Positions 10,527-20,735 are shown, numbered from the stretch's first letter. The stretch is 64,000 bases of DNA from Prorocentrum cordatum (GCA_963575745.1 CAUYUJ010001403.1:418501-482500), one strand, 5' to 3'. The notes: generated from the sequence alone by a model not told the origin. Translations and numbers: made by a program.

Positions 10527-10708
10527 GTGTCGCGCCACCGGTTCTTGCCCGCCGAGCTTCGGCGGCGTCCAATTTCAAGCGTCAGTGCCCCAGGCCTTTT
10601 CCAGCCTCCCGCCCGCACCGCGAAGCGGAGCGACACGCTACCCGCTTGCAGGGCACAGCGTGTCACCTGGGCCGCCGCCGCGACACGCTGCGCAAACGGC
10701 TCCGACTG
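10527..10708. repeat. GCGTGTCGC inverted-repeat family G, copy 1
   Basis: Related to 25691-25890, 49848-50050 and 50210-50375. Blocks: GTGTCGCGCCACCGGTTCTTGCC, GAGCGACACGCT..CCGCTTGCAGGGCACAGCGTGTC and GCCGCGACACGCTGCGCAAA. Complementary GCGTGTCGC and GCGACACGC words can pair into two hairpins. This copy lacks part of the first arm. Confidence 0.7.
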
Positions 10709-11055
10709 CACAGTCAACCCGCATAGTAAGGATGAGCGATTTTCCAAGGTTGCCCTTGCATCCCTCCCCTTCAGACCATCCTTGGCCGCTTTCGCTGGCC
10801 GCGCCCCGCTCGCAAAGTGTCGACATGGCCTTCCAAGGCCCTTGCATCCTTGTCGTGCGTCCTTCTTTCGCGGGTCGACCGTGGGGCATGCCCCGAGAAC
10901 AGGGCCTGGCCTCCGCCATCCGCGAGTGCGTGGCCCCGCGCTGTTGCGCTCTGGGCCTCCCCCGCCCCGTGCCGCTTCCGCGCGAGCGGCGACGACCCAG
11001 CGTCTCGATCGCGCCCCCTGCCCCTCGAGGCAGATGTGCTCTCGGGAAGTAGCCA
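10709..11055. other. Intron 1, unique part
   Basis: GC-rich non-coding sequence between repeat G and the GAG tract. A short direct repeat (TTCCAAGG..GCCCTTGCATCC, about 10743 and 10829) is the only structure seen. Confidence 0.4.
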
Positions 11056-11059
11056 TCAA

Positions 11060-11530
11060 GGATGTAAGAGGAGGAGGAGGAGAAGCAGGAGGAGGATGAG
11101 GAGGAGGAGGGGGACGAGGAGGAGGAGGAGGAGGAGGAGGCGGAGAAACACAAAGAGGAGGAGGAGGAGGAGGCGGCGGAGGAAACACGGAGGAGGGGGA
11201 GGAGGAGGATGAGGAGGAGGAGGAGGAGAAGGGAGGACGAGAATGAGAGGAGGAGGAGGAGGCGGAGGAGGAGCAGGAGGGGGGGAAGGACACAGCGGAG
11301 GAGGAGGAGGAGGAGAGGGAGGAGGAGGAGGAGGAGGAAGCAAGAGGAGGAGGAGGACGAGGAGGAGGAGGAGGAGGAGGGAGGAGAGGAGGAGGGAGGA
11401 GGGAGGAGGAGGAGGAGGAGGAGGAGGAGGAGGAGGAGGAGGAGGAGGAGGAGGAGGGAGGAGGAGGAGGAGAGGAGGAGGAGGAGGAGGAGGAGGGAGG
11501 AGGAGGAGGAGGAGAGGAAGAGGAGGGATT
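11060..11530. repeat. Long GAG/GGA microsatellite
   Basis: About 470 bases almost entirely of GGA, GGG and GAG triplets on the + strand, ending next to exon 2. Apparent long poly-Ser/Pro/Arg open frames on both strands (including one of 740 codons on the - strand) are translations of this tract. Confidence 0.95.
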
Positions 11531-11537
11531 TGGCAAG

Positions 11538-11650
11538 GTCGACCTGAACGACCGCTACTTCGAGAGGCAGAACTGCCAGATCAACGGCAGGCCCACGTAC
11601 TGGGGCGTCGACGGGCAGTACTTCATATACTGGCAGGGCCCGCTGTCGAG
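11538..11650 (+). CDS. Host gene exon 2 (A module 1, YW core)
   Basis: Starts after ggcaag in phase 0 with VDLNDRYFERQNCQINGRP and continues TYWGVDGQYFIYWQGPLS, then an Arg codon split by the intron. The TYW...QYFIYWQ signature recurs in exons 4 and 6 with aligned spacing. It ends TCGAG|gcgtgg, a GC donor. The next exon supplies G TGG, giving the R-W junction that both other copies of the module also have. 113 nt, 37 codons plus 2. Confidence 0.72.
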
Positions 11651-12780
11651 GCGTGGGGGTCAGCAAAACATGCGGCCTGCCCCCCCCCCACCCACACACG
11701 CACATCTCCTTGATCCCCTGGCGTCCCAATTTTCGAGCCCCCCCCCCCCACACGCACATCTCCTTGATATCCTGGCGTCCCAATTTTCGAGCCAGGCGTG
11801 TTCGCCCACTTTCAGACCCGGGGACCCTCACGTATCGACCCAGCGCTGATAATTGTGCAGACAGGTGGGGTCCGGGGCTCTGGCTGTGATTTGTCACGAT
11901 GTTGCCATTTTTTTTGCCCAAAGTCAGATCCCTCGGTTCCTCCGGACTCCTTCCCCCACCTCCTCCTCTGCCCCCGCCTTTTTCGCGCGCTTCGCGCCCT
12001 GCCAGGCGCGACGCGCCATGGCAGGACGCACCCCTCCCCCGCCCGCCAAGCCTGGCCTGCGCCCCCTGCGATACCGGAGAGGCGGCCCAGGCGCCGACCC
12101 CCAGGTGCCAGCGAGGGGGCGAGGCGAAAGCGAACCGCTGCCCTTGCGGGGGGGGCCTCGCTGCCCGCGAAGGAGGGAACGGTGAGGGTGAGGAGGGGGC
12201 CGGAGTAGGGGAGGGGCCCAGCGAGGGCCCCCGAGGGGGGGAGAACGGCCTCGCATCTGTGGGCGCGCCTTGTGGGACGACGCCGAGCGTGTCTGCTTGG
12301 CCTCGGGTCTCAGGGCAGAAGGCCGGCTCCTCGCCCCAGCGGCCGTCGCGGGGAGGGGGCCGGAGAAGGAGGGAGCAGGAGGAAGAATTGGCAGGGAGAA
12401 GGGGGGCACGAGGAGGGGGAAGGGGGAAGGTAGAGGGGGAGGTCGGTCGAGCACAGCCCGGAGGCGGATGCTCATGCTGTTTGGTCAGACCGTCGCACGA
12501 CCAACACACGGCGGCCGCGGACCTCCCTCCTCTTGTGAGGCTCGCTTGACACTCCTCCGCCAGGTGCCCCTGGGGAGGGGAGTCAGAACATGAAACTGGG
12601 CCCCGCCTGGGACGCCCAAGGCCCGTCTTGGGTGCCTCCGTCGGATCGCCTCGGCGCGGTTGCTGGTCGTTCGCTCGCTCTGTGCCGTGGTCAGAAGAGG
12701 CGGCGGAGGAGTGGGCGTGGGTGGGAGAGCAAAGGGCGTGTCCGAGAGAGACTCGGCCTGCAGCATCGGTGACACTGTCT
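11651..12780. other. Intron 2, 5' part
   Basis: Contains a 54-bp direct duplication (GCACATCTCCTTGAT...CTGGCGTCCCAATTTTCGAG at about 11700 and 11754) preceded by C-runs, and GC- and GGA-rich sequence at 12340-12440. No gene seen; overlapping frames here are composition effects. Confidence 0.5.
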
Positions 12781-12907
12781 TGGCATCGCTCGGACGTGTG
12801 CATGTTTCTTTCGGCGAGGACCATCGAGAAGCATCCTTGATCATTTGGCGAGAAAACCACGCACGAAACCGAACAAACACAGGGAATGGACGTCCGAGCG
12901 ATGGCCA
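12781..12907. repeat. Foldback family D, copy 1
   Basis: 127 bp. Left end TGGCATCGCTCGGACGT (12781-12797) is complementary to right end ACGTCCGAGCGATGGCCA (12890-12907) apart from one extra C. Interior GACCATCGAG.AGCATCC and ACCACGCACGAAACCGAA is shared with the copy at 21431-21556. A lone right end occurs at 51105-51122. MITE-like. Confidence 0.8.
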
Positions 12908-13036
12908 GCTGTCCTCGTGGGTGGGGTCCTGGGGCTCCGGGGTCGGCCGCGGGCCCAGACCGTCAGGCTCCAGGTGGCGCACTGGGCGGCTCCACCTGGG
13001 CCCCAGGACGACGGAGCCGATGACGCCCGGGATCGG

Positions 13037-13080
13037 CCTCCTCCTCCTCCTCCTCCTCCTCCTCCTCCTCCTCCTCCTCC
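13037..13080. repeat. CTC/TCC microsatellite at LINE-1 5' junction
   Basis: Perfect CTC repeats running directly into the spliced leader; the first TCC of the leader is also the last unit of the tract. A second CTC tract begins at about 20298, after the element's 3' end. Confidence 0.95.
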
Positions 13081-13099
13081 GTAGCCATTTTGGCTCAAG
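13078..13099 (+). other. Dinoflagellate spliced leader, full-length genomic copy
   Basis: All 22 nt match the dinoflagellate spliced-leader consensus: core GTAGCCATTTTGGCTCAAG preceded by CC and a T at the variable first position. It is followed at once by ATGCCT, not by the GT donor an SL-RNA gene would have, so this is a retained (relict) leader of a trans-spliced RNA. Confidence 0.9.
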
Positions 13100-13136
13100 A
13101 TGCCTTTCGTGCGGGCGGAGCCCGCATTGGCCGAAC

Positions 13137-13157
13137 TGGATACCGCTAGTCCGCGGC
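13137..13157 (+). promoter_or_regulatory. 21-nt block shared by both LINE leaders
   Basis: Core GGATACCGCTAGTCCGCGG, identical at 39956-39976, 37 nt after the leader here and 25 nt after it there. A hairpin (TGCGGGC/GCCCGCA, 13110-13126) lies between it and the spliced leader. Role unknown: internal promoter, translation or RNA-binding signal are possible. Confidence 0.5.
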
Positions 13158-13260
13158 AGTGCCAGGGTGCTTGCGCCCAACATCCTCTCTGCGAGGACTG
13201 GTCCGCCCCAGTCCATCGCCTGCCCCCTTCACTGGGAGAGCAGCTTCCCTCGCATCAGCA

Positions 13261-14565
13261 ATGGGAGGCGGCGGCAAGAAGGGCGGCGTTCGCTCGGCTC
13301 CAGCGGCAGGGGCCAAGACGACGTACATCACATGCACTTCCTGCAGATTCCGCTGGAATTTCAAGAACAACCACTGGTGCTACCAGTGCGGAGGCGCCAT
13401 GGTGCCGAGCCCTTCGGAGGACAAGCGCCCCCGCGGCCAGTGGGTTTGGGGCCCACCGCAGGCGGTCGCAACGCCTCCTCCTGAGGCAGAGCCAGCGGCA
13501 GATGCCCCTGCGGCTCCTCCCTGGGCTCAAGCAGGAGGCAAGGGCGCCAAGGGGCCACCTTTGCCCCGGCCCGCACCGAAGGCCCAGGCCGTCCAGCGTC
13601 GGCCATGGGTCTACCAGCAGGCGGGCTGGGTTCCTCATGGTGGCCGTGAAGGGCAGCAGCAGCAGCAGCAGCAGCCTGCTCATGCCGCTGACCCTTTCGA
13701 GTTCTTCGAGAAGGAGCTCGGCTCGGACTGCGACGAGCTTCTCAAGCTCAAGGCGGCGGTGCAGGCCAAGAAGGAGGCGCAGGCAGCTGCTGCTGGCGCG
13801 GGTGCCCCGCAGAAGGCGCCACTCTTTGAGGAGGAAGTGCGGGCCAAAGGCGTGGCTTGCAGGAGGGCGCTGGCGTGGCTTGAGACCTGCTCGGCCCGCG
13901 TTCTGGAGGGCCAGCAGTGGCTCGCCGACGCCCAGGCCGCAGAGGACGAGGCGGCCGCCAGCGCCCATGCGGCGCAGCAGGACTGGGAGGCGGCCTGCGC
14001 CAAGCAGGTCAAGGCCTCGGCGCCGCCGTCAGCAGCGCCACCCTCTTCTTCGGCGATCAACCTTTCGACGCTCGTCGACGAGGGCTCGCTTCAGATCGTG
14101 GACGGGCCGCTGTTCGATCTCTCGGGCCTGGAGCTCGACGAGCAGGCACGCGTGGACTGGGAGCGCATCAAGCAGGAGCTGGCCGACAGCGTCCAGACCA
14201 AGGTCCAGGAAGTCCTCGGCCCCTCGGCGCAGCGCATCCTGGAGCTTCGTGAGGAGGCTCGCAAGCTGCGCGCCAGGGAGGAGGCCAAGCGCAGGCGCGT
14301 GGACGGCAGCGATGCGGCTGGCTCTGCTGCTGGCCCCGCTGCTACTGCTGCTACTGACGGGGCTGGGCCTGCTGGCGCCGCTGCGGCAACAGGTGCTCCA
14401 GCTGGGGCCGAGGCCATGCGCGCTGCTGCCAGGGCCAAGGCCAAGTCGGCCCAGGAGGAGCTCTACGCTCAGCAGGAGGCTGCTTCCTCCTCCGCAGAGG
14501 CCGCCCCTGGTGCTCCTGGCGCCGCCCCCTCCCCTGCAGCATCAGGGGCTCCGTCCACAGCCTAA
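13261..14565 (+). CDS. LINE-1 ORF1 protein, zinc-finger and coiled-coil
   Basis: 434 residues from MGGGGKKGG; this start is chosen because it precedes the finger and begins a coherent protein. Residues 25-43 hold a C-x2-C-x11-C-x2-C finger (TCTSCRFRW...WCYQCG), close to the RanBP2 style. Then an Ala/Pro-rich linker, poly-Gln near residues 122-128, and a Lys/Glu/Ala-rich helical region (about 150-400) with likely coiled coils. The expected role, from other LINEs, is RNA binding and RNP formation. No break is seen. An unrelated frame opened by the ATG at 13100 stays open right through this gene. Confidence 0.75.
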   Translation: MGGGGKKGGVRSAPAAGAKTTYITCTSCRFRWNFKNNHWCYQCGGAMVPSPSEDKRPRGQWVWGPPQAVATPPPEAEPAADAPAAPPWAQAGGKGAKGPPLPRPAPKAQAVQRRPWVYQQAGWVPHGGREGQQQQQQQPAHAADPFEFFEKELGSDCDELLKLKAAVQAKKEAQAAAAGAGAPQKAPLFEEEVRAKGVACRRALAWLETCSARVLEGQQWLADAQAAEDEAAASAHAAQQDWEAACAKQVKASAPPSAAPPSSSAINLSTLVDEGSLQIVDGPLFDLSGLELDEQARVDWERIKQELADSVQTKVQEVLGPSAQRILELREEARKLRAREEAKRRRVDGSDAAGSAAGPAATAATDGAGPAGAAAATGAPAGAEAMRAAARAKAKSAQEELYAQQEAASSSAEAAPGAPGAAPSPAASGAPSTA

Positions 14566-14572
14566 CGCAGAT

Positions 14573-16756
14573 CGAGGGGCGCCACGCCGAGTTTTGTCGG
14601 CTCGCTGTTTCGGCGGGCGCCCCTGGCCCTACCCAGTCGACTTCTTCCTCGACTCGGATGAGGAGCGCGCTTTTGGAAGCGATACAACTACAGCACCGTT
14701 GGAGGTGAGCAGTTCGCCGACTGCGGCTCAAGGCTCGGCGGCACGTGCACCGCAGGCAAGACGTTCATCGCGTTCTGCATCGCGCGGAGCTACGCCATCC
14801 CCGAGTGTGAGGATTTCGGCCACTCGTACTTCTTCGGGCGCATCGGGTCAAGCCTCGCTGACGGGTGCGCTTGGCGGGCTGGCGTATGCTGCCCTTAATG
14901 ACAGCCCTCCCCCGAGGGCTGCGCCTCGCGCATCTACGGGACCGCAGGCCTCTGTCCCTTCAGTTACGACGGCGCACCTGTACGACGCCGAGCTGGATCC
15001 GTTCGAGGATCTGGAGCTTGAGGAGGGCAACGAGCGTTTCCGCCAGGACTCGCCGTTCGAGGCGGAGGGAGGCCCTGCTCCACCTGGCGTCACCGCCAGG
15101 CCCTCCGAGGCTAGGGCGGACCAGGCTGCCTCTTGCGGCGGCCCTACGGGCCTTGAGGCTGGCCTCAGCGCACAAGCAGCGCAGGCTTTGGCCGCTCCAG
15201 CCCCCTCCAAGCTCATATCCGATGAGATAGATTTTTCGATCCTTTACGGTAACATCACTGAGTGGGGGCCTCAAGCGCAGCGCTATGTCAACACAGCCCC
15301 TTACTCTGTGTTTTGTCTGGTGGAGACCCATGTCACCGCCGCCACGTTCCACCCCAAGACGGAGATCGAACTGGACAAAGACGGTTGGAAGGTCTGCGCC
15401 ACAGGGAGCACTCCAACAGGACGAGGAGGTTCGTCTGGCGGTGAATGGGTCATGGCCAAGAAGCACCTGGCTACCACCTCGCTGCAGGCCATTCGGCAGT
15501 ATGCGCAAGCTGCACGCCAACCTGATCTTATGCGCGGGTTCGCCGCCATGATCCTGCATTTGTCCTCGGGCAACCTGGTCTTGGTATCAGTTTATCTTTG
15601 GCCAGGATTGGGAGTTTCTGGCAGAAATCGTCAGGTGCTGGTTGCGTTAGCTTCTTTCCTTCATGGGCTTGCAGACCCTTGGTTGGTTATCGACGACTGG
15701 ACTATTTCACCAACTTCATTGGAAGGATCTGGGTGGCCTGATAAAATTGGGGGCACACTCATTCTACCTGCGGACGTCAGCACCACGTGCGATAAAGGGC
15801 AGGAGGGCTCCCTCATCGATTTCGCAATGGCCAAGTACGGAACATCGTCCAGATACCGAGTTCGGTCGCAGCCTCAGGTCCCGTGGAAGACGCATTGTGC
15901 ACTGCAGGTTGACGTCCACGATGGCATGCGCAGGTGGTGGTACCAGAAACTTTTGTTACCTGAACAGTTTCCAAAGGTAGCCAGACCCGAGCTCGCTTCG
16001 GACCCTAGCAGCAAGAGGTCTATGCTTCGAGCCCAACGGCAAGAGCAAGAACGGGCACGCGTACCACCCGATCTGCTGGAAGACTACGATGCACTACATC
16101 CCTCAAGGAGCACGTTGGATCCTGGGTCCCAGGTCTCCTTTCACATACCTTCAGACCTGTGGGAAGAGCAGCCCTCCATGGAGAGGCTCAGCTCTCAATG
16201 TTGCAGCGTTGTCGAGTCTGAGTTGTTGGGCCATATTAACGCACTCGGCCTTGGTGCCGTCACCAGACAGTACGCGCGGTGGCCCTCAGGAGTGGAACGT
16301 GCTTTCGCACTTCATCATCAACTTGACCTTCGACAACGGGCCCCACGCGCAGCTGGGTTTTCTTTGCAATGGATGCAGACCAGAGCTACCCCAGGGCGAG
16401 TGCACATGACTGATGGAGCTGGAGAATGGTGGGGAACTGTTCTCACCTTGGTTCAAAGAATCATGGCTCTTCTACGACACGGCAAGGATCCTCGCCAGAT
16501 ATCGATTTGTACCGCAGCTCTTGGTCGCTACACCAACGACGCCAGCAGCTTCGACCCATCGGATTTCTTCGGTCCAGGCTCTGAGGGCACCGCTAATCAG
16601 CAGCGGTGGATCTCCTGGTCGCGCGCATTTGCTAGCGCCACGGAGATGGAGCACGACGATTTTGCTTACTTAACTGAGAAGCTGGCCTGTCGCTCTCAGG
16701 CAAGATGTCTGACCTCGAGGCGGCAATCGTTCATCCGTTGGGCCAAGGGAGTTTGA
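14573..16756 (+). pseudogene. LINE-1 ORF2, N-terminal part with EEP endonuclease
   Basis: Endonuclease/exonuclease/phosphatase domain from about 15220 to 15930, in the frame that is open from 13100, so the true start is unclear. Family residues: Asn in YGNITEWG, Glu in CLVETHV, Asp in VIDDWT, Asp in SLIDFAMAKYG, His in WKTHCALQV. The usual GDWN is DDWT, so the Asn is lost. A basic linker follows. An in-frame TGA at 16754-16756 ends the frame. The enzyme would nick target DNA for reverse transcription. Confidence 0.75.
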
Positions 16757-16783
16757 ACGTCTAAGCCAGGACTGCTCCACTCA

Positions 16784-17017
16784 TTGGTGAAGGAACCCAA
16801 GGCGGTCTCTTCCGACCCCTTAGTGGATGGGCGAGTCGTTGGGGACCCAACTATCAGGATGGAACAGACCAGATCCACCTGGGAGAGACTCTGGCACGAC
16901 CCAGTCGACTCTCAGGCCGACATCCTCGCCATGTTCAAGCGCCTGCACGCGCAGAGCCGCGAGGAGGAGCTGGATCCAGTCAGCATCGAGCAGGTGGACA
17001 ATGTTATCAGGGTTTGA
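16784..17017 (+). pseudogene. LINE-1 ORF2, pre-RT linker
   Basis: Same frame as the segments before and after, resuming after the TGA at 16754: RMEQTRSTWERLWHDP, ILAMFKRLHAQSREEELDP. Typical of the stretch just before the RT fingers, here followed by a frame disturbance between about 17010 and 17130, where the peptide continues in another frame (IEEHGVWPAQ). Confidence 0.65.
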
Positions 17018-17128
17018 GGCACCAAGGCATGCGGAGTTGACTCCATCACACCGCTGGACATCCAGCGACTCCCACTCGAAGGTCGGTGTGATTACTGCAG
17101 GCTTCTCAACAGTATTGAAGAACATGGA

Positions 17129-20100
17129 GTGTGGCCTGCTCAGATCTTGGCATCTATTGGAGCATTATTACCCAAACCCAAAGGAGGAGAGAGGGTCATT
17201 GGATTACTTCCAGAGACGGCAAAGATATGGTCCCGCGTGAGAGCAGGCGTCACGTCCACATGGACTAAGGAGCTCTCTGATTTCTGGGGCACTGCAGTGG
17301 CGGGCAGCAGCTCGCTTCGAGCAGGACTCTTGCGAGCGCTGCTCGATGAATCCGCAGTGGCGCTTGGCATCTCGGCGGCGACCCTCCTCCTGGACTTCGA
17401 GAAGTTCTACGACTCGTTGTCCTGGATCCTCATCGGCCAGGCTGCACTCGACCCCAAGTTCCCAGCGATTGTGGTGTTGCTGGAGTTGGAGATGTGTGCT
17501 CGGCCGCGGTTCCTGCGTGGCTCTCTTGGCGTTACAGACGCCATCTACGCCACCAGGTCACTTGTTGCAGGATCCCCGCATGGGGTAAGGATTGCCAAGT
17601 TGTTTTTACATCCATTGATGGAGGCGGCACATCGCAGAGCGAGTTTCAGCACCTTCTGGACCTTCATCGATGACACTGTGGCCCGCGCAGAGGGCACGCA
17701 GGCCAAGGTCCAGACAGAGATCCTTCACGCTACGGTCACTCTGGCCGACCTCGCCAAGCAATTCCGTCTCAAGCTTTCGGACAAGTCTGTGCTCATTGCC
17801 ACCGTTCCGCAGGACGGGCGGAGGACAGCCGCTCAATTGCAGAAGCGGGGTATCCCTGTACGGTTCGGTCTTCACGGCACGGATCTTGGCATCGACGCAG
17901 CCTCTGGCAAACGGCGCACAGTCGCTAAGGCCAGAATGAGGTTGATTGCCAGCAGGAAGAGGGCGGCTCGCATTGCCCGCATACGCAGACATGCTCCTCT
18001 ACGGCGCGAAGCTCAGGGTCTTTGGACCACAGGCGCAGCTCCTCAAGGCCCCTACGGGCACCAGGCCCATGGCATGTCGCCGTCCAACGTCCTCGCCGTC
18101 AGGCGGCAGGCAGCCTTGGCTGGAGCTGGGCCCATGAAGGGCAGGTGTCTTACGACAACACTGGCGGTCCTTTACGGTCTCAAGGATCCAGCCCTGGAGT
18201 TACGACGAGGCCTTCTTTCAGAATTTCTCTGTCTCTGGAAGACCGACACCAGCATTCACCATCGAGTTGAAAATGCTTGGACTGTCATTCATCGGCGGCT
18301 TCTGGCAGTTGGCGCCAACAAAAGATGGAGACTGGTCAAAGGACCGATTGGAGCTGTCATTGCGACTTTGCTTGACGCGGGATGGGAAGTACCCTCGGTT
18401 CTACGTTGGAGGAGGCCCACTGTCGGAGGAATCGAGGAGTGGCTGATCCCAACCGCACGACGTGCAGGCTACGACCCCACTGGGTTCGACATCTCCGAGC
18501 TGCTGGACGACGTGGTCACTGATTTTCGCGCTCAGCTTTGGAGCAATGCGTCGAAGCACATGGCAGGTGATGGCCTGGCTGAGGGAGCTGACCTCTATTG
18601 GGCCAGGCTGGAGCTCAGCCACTTCGCCAAGAAGGGGGAGCTCGACCTGTTCGGCCTCAATTTGTGCGTGGTCACGGGCGCCCAGTGGACGATGGACAGG
18701 CAGCACCCTCTGAGTGAGCCCGCTGACCGCCTGTGTCCGCGATGCCAGCAGGAGGAAGAAACTCTTGCGCATCGCATCTGGCGTTGCCCCTGCAATAAAG
18801 ATCACAGTGATTTCACGTCGACTGATCATTTGATTCCGCAAGCGTTAGCGTCTGTTGAATCTGAACCAAGCCTTTGGCTGAGAGGTGTTCCGCCTACCCG
18901 TGTCACCCACCCTGTTTTCAGGGAGCCGCTGGAGAGCCTGAGCAGAGCCCAACTAGGTGAGGTCCCTCTTGGAGCCTGCTCTAGAGACCCTGGCAGCAGC
19001 CCGTTGATCGGCTTCGGGGACGGATCTGGAGGACGCTTTTCGTCCGACCCTCGTCGCCGTCGTTGCGGCTCCGCTGTCGTTGTGGTCAGGGACGCTCGAC
19101 CTGGGGAGGGACCTTTGCGTTGGGCCGTCTTGGGGGGCATCTCCGAGATTTTGCGAGGCCCCTCGCAAACGGTGCCCAGGTCGGAGCTGCAGGCTTTCGC
19201 CCTCTTTCTGGACAGCACCACTGGTCCTGTCCATTTTGTGACGGACCACAAGCCTCTCATGACGGGGTGGAGTCGGGGCCGACCTTGGAGCTTGGGGGGG
19301 AGGAACAGCGATCTGTGGCTGCGAATTCGTTGCGCCATCGACGACCGAGGCCCAGGGCATGTCTCGGTCGAATGGACGCCCTCGCACCTGTCCCCTGACG
19401 ACTCCTCCCTCTCCCATCACGAAGTTTTTCTTGCCAGTGGTAATCAGTTAGCCGACGAAGCGGCTTCTGAAGCCGCTGAGCGCTCCTGGACTTTGGCCGC
19501 CCAGATTGTCCCCGCCACAGACGCCCGGGACCTCACCGCTGCTCTGGTGCGTCGAAGGGCTCGGCGGGCTCTGGCAGACGCCTCTTCGGCGGACCCCAAG
19601 CGTGCCAAGGCCCCGACGGAGATCGAGCGGCCTAGGCCGAAGACCGCCGAGACCCGACGCCTTGAGCACGCGGCCAGGGCCAGCTCTCACAGATTTATTC
19701 CTGTCGGGTCCCGTTTCAGGTGCCAACTGTGCTCTGTTCTTTCGTCCCGACAGGGCCTCTTAGAGGCCCTGAAGACGGAGTGCTTTTCGCCGCTGGTCGT
19801 CCCTCCTGGGTTCCCTCGGGACGTGGTGGCCGCGGCTCGTTGTGGCGTCGCTGTTGGTGGGCTGGAGCTCGACCCCTCCCACCGTCTGGGATTCTGGGAC
19901 TTGCATTCCTTGCATTTTTGTTTCAGATGTGGTCGGACCGCGACCGTTGACGGTCGCCATTTGGCCGAAGGTTGCGGGCCCCCCACTCGCAAAGGCCGAG
20001 AGAATCTCGGCCGAATTAAACGCGGGCTGTTTCCGAGCTATGCGGGGCCTTCTAAGGCCTCGCAAGCGATTTCGCATGCGAGGTTAGTGGACGCATGCGT

Positions 20101-20209
20101 CGCCGGGGAGACAGCACAGCGTGCCAGGAAACCAAGCCCTGTACCCTCCCACGCGCCCTCTTCCCCTTGCGGGGAGGAGAAGGCGCTGGGGGTGGCTGCT
20201 ACGGAGTAG
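17129..20209 (+). pseudogene. LINE-1 ORF2, reverse transcriptase, RNase H and C-terminal finger
   Basis: 1026-codon frame. RT: LLPKPKGGERVIGLLPETAK (fingers), motif A TLLLDFEKFYDS with catalytic Asp at 17393-17395, and the FIDD form of the YxDD motif at 17663-17674; both Asp present. RNase H: Asp in IGFGDGSGG (19019-19021), Glu in RSELQAF, Asp in VTDHKPLM, His in TPSHLSP, Asp in GNQLADEA, all expected residues present. The C-terminus has CQLC and CFRCG pairs, a possible zinc-binding end. This part is uninterrupted; only the upstream breaks inactivate it. Confidence 0.85.
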
Positions 20210-20297
20210 CCACCTTGGGTGCAGGTGCTTGGCCTCCTCCCTCTGTTTTCCCCTCCTCCTTTTTTAGCACGCTGTGCTGCGCAAAAGGTCCAAAGGT

Positions 20298-20425
20298 CCT
20301 CCTCCTCCTCCTCCTCCTCCTCCTCCTCCTCCTCCTCCTCCTCCTCCCCCTCCTCCTCCTTCTCCTCCTCCTCCTCCCCCTCCCCCTCCCCCTCCCCCTC
20401 CCTCTCCCCCTCCCCCCGGGAGCTC
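20298..20425. repeat. TCC/CCT microsatellite at LINE-1 3' junction
   Basis: Long TCC tract grading into CCCCCT units, beginning after a short 3' UTR (20210-20297). Together with the 5' CTC tract it brackets LINE-1. Confidence 0.95.
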
Positions 20426-20429
20426 CAGG

Positions 20430-20735
20430 CGCGCCTGCAGAAGAACCGGCACGCCTCCGAGGCCGAAGTCTCGAGAAAGTCCCCCTGACCTTTCGGAGCC
20501 AGAGTGCACGCCTTCATCATCGGCGCTGAGCTCCAGGGAAGTGAAATCCGAGACCGTATCGATCATGGCCTCGGCCAGGGCCTCACAAAGGCCGGGGGTA
20601 GACCAACTTGGCCGCCGTGCGAACCTTCCCCCCCTCCCAAGCCTTCAGTAGAATTCTAGTGGTGTGGACCCCTCGTCCATGCGAGCAGCGCCCTCCACCT
20701 GGTGTGGCGGTGAGGCGCAGGTGCAGGTCTCTCAC
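20430..20735. other. Non-coding stretch
   Basis: GC-rich unique sequence between the TCC tract and the methyltransferase-like fragment. Nothing recognised. Confidence 0.4.

Larger units (their letters stand above)
13078..20297 (+). mobile_element. LINE-1 (local name): non-LTR retrotransposon with spliced leader
   Basis: Order: spliced leader, short leader with hairpin, ORF1 with a zinc finger, ORF2 with endonuclease/exonuclease/phosphatase domain, reverse transcriptase, RNase H and CCHC-like end. It lies in intron 2 of the host gene in the same orientation, between two CTC tracts. It appears full length but carries an in-frame stop and a frameshift in ORF2, so it is dead. The RT-plus-RNase-H architecture matches LINEs known from dinoflagellates. 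Confidence 0.85.

Noticed and set aside
10638-12860. 740-codon open frame on the minus strand
   Set aside because: It translates the GAG tract into poly-Ser/Leu and crosses exon 2 and several repeats; no motif and no codon bias of its own.
13078-13099. Spliced-leader RNA gene
   Set aside because: In an SL-RNA gene the 22-nt exon is followed by a GT donor and an intron with an Sm-like site; here ATGCCT and LINE coding sequence follow. Same for 39909-39930.
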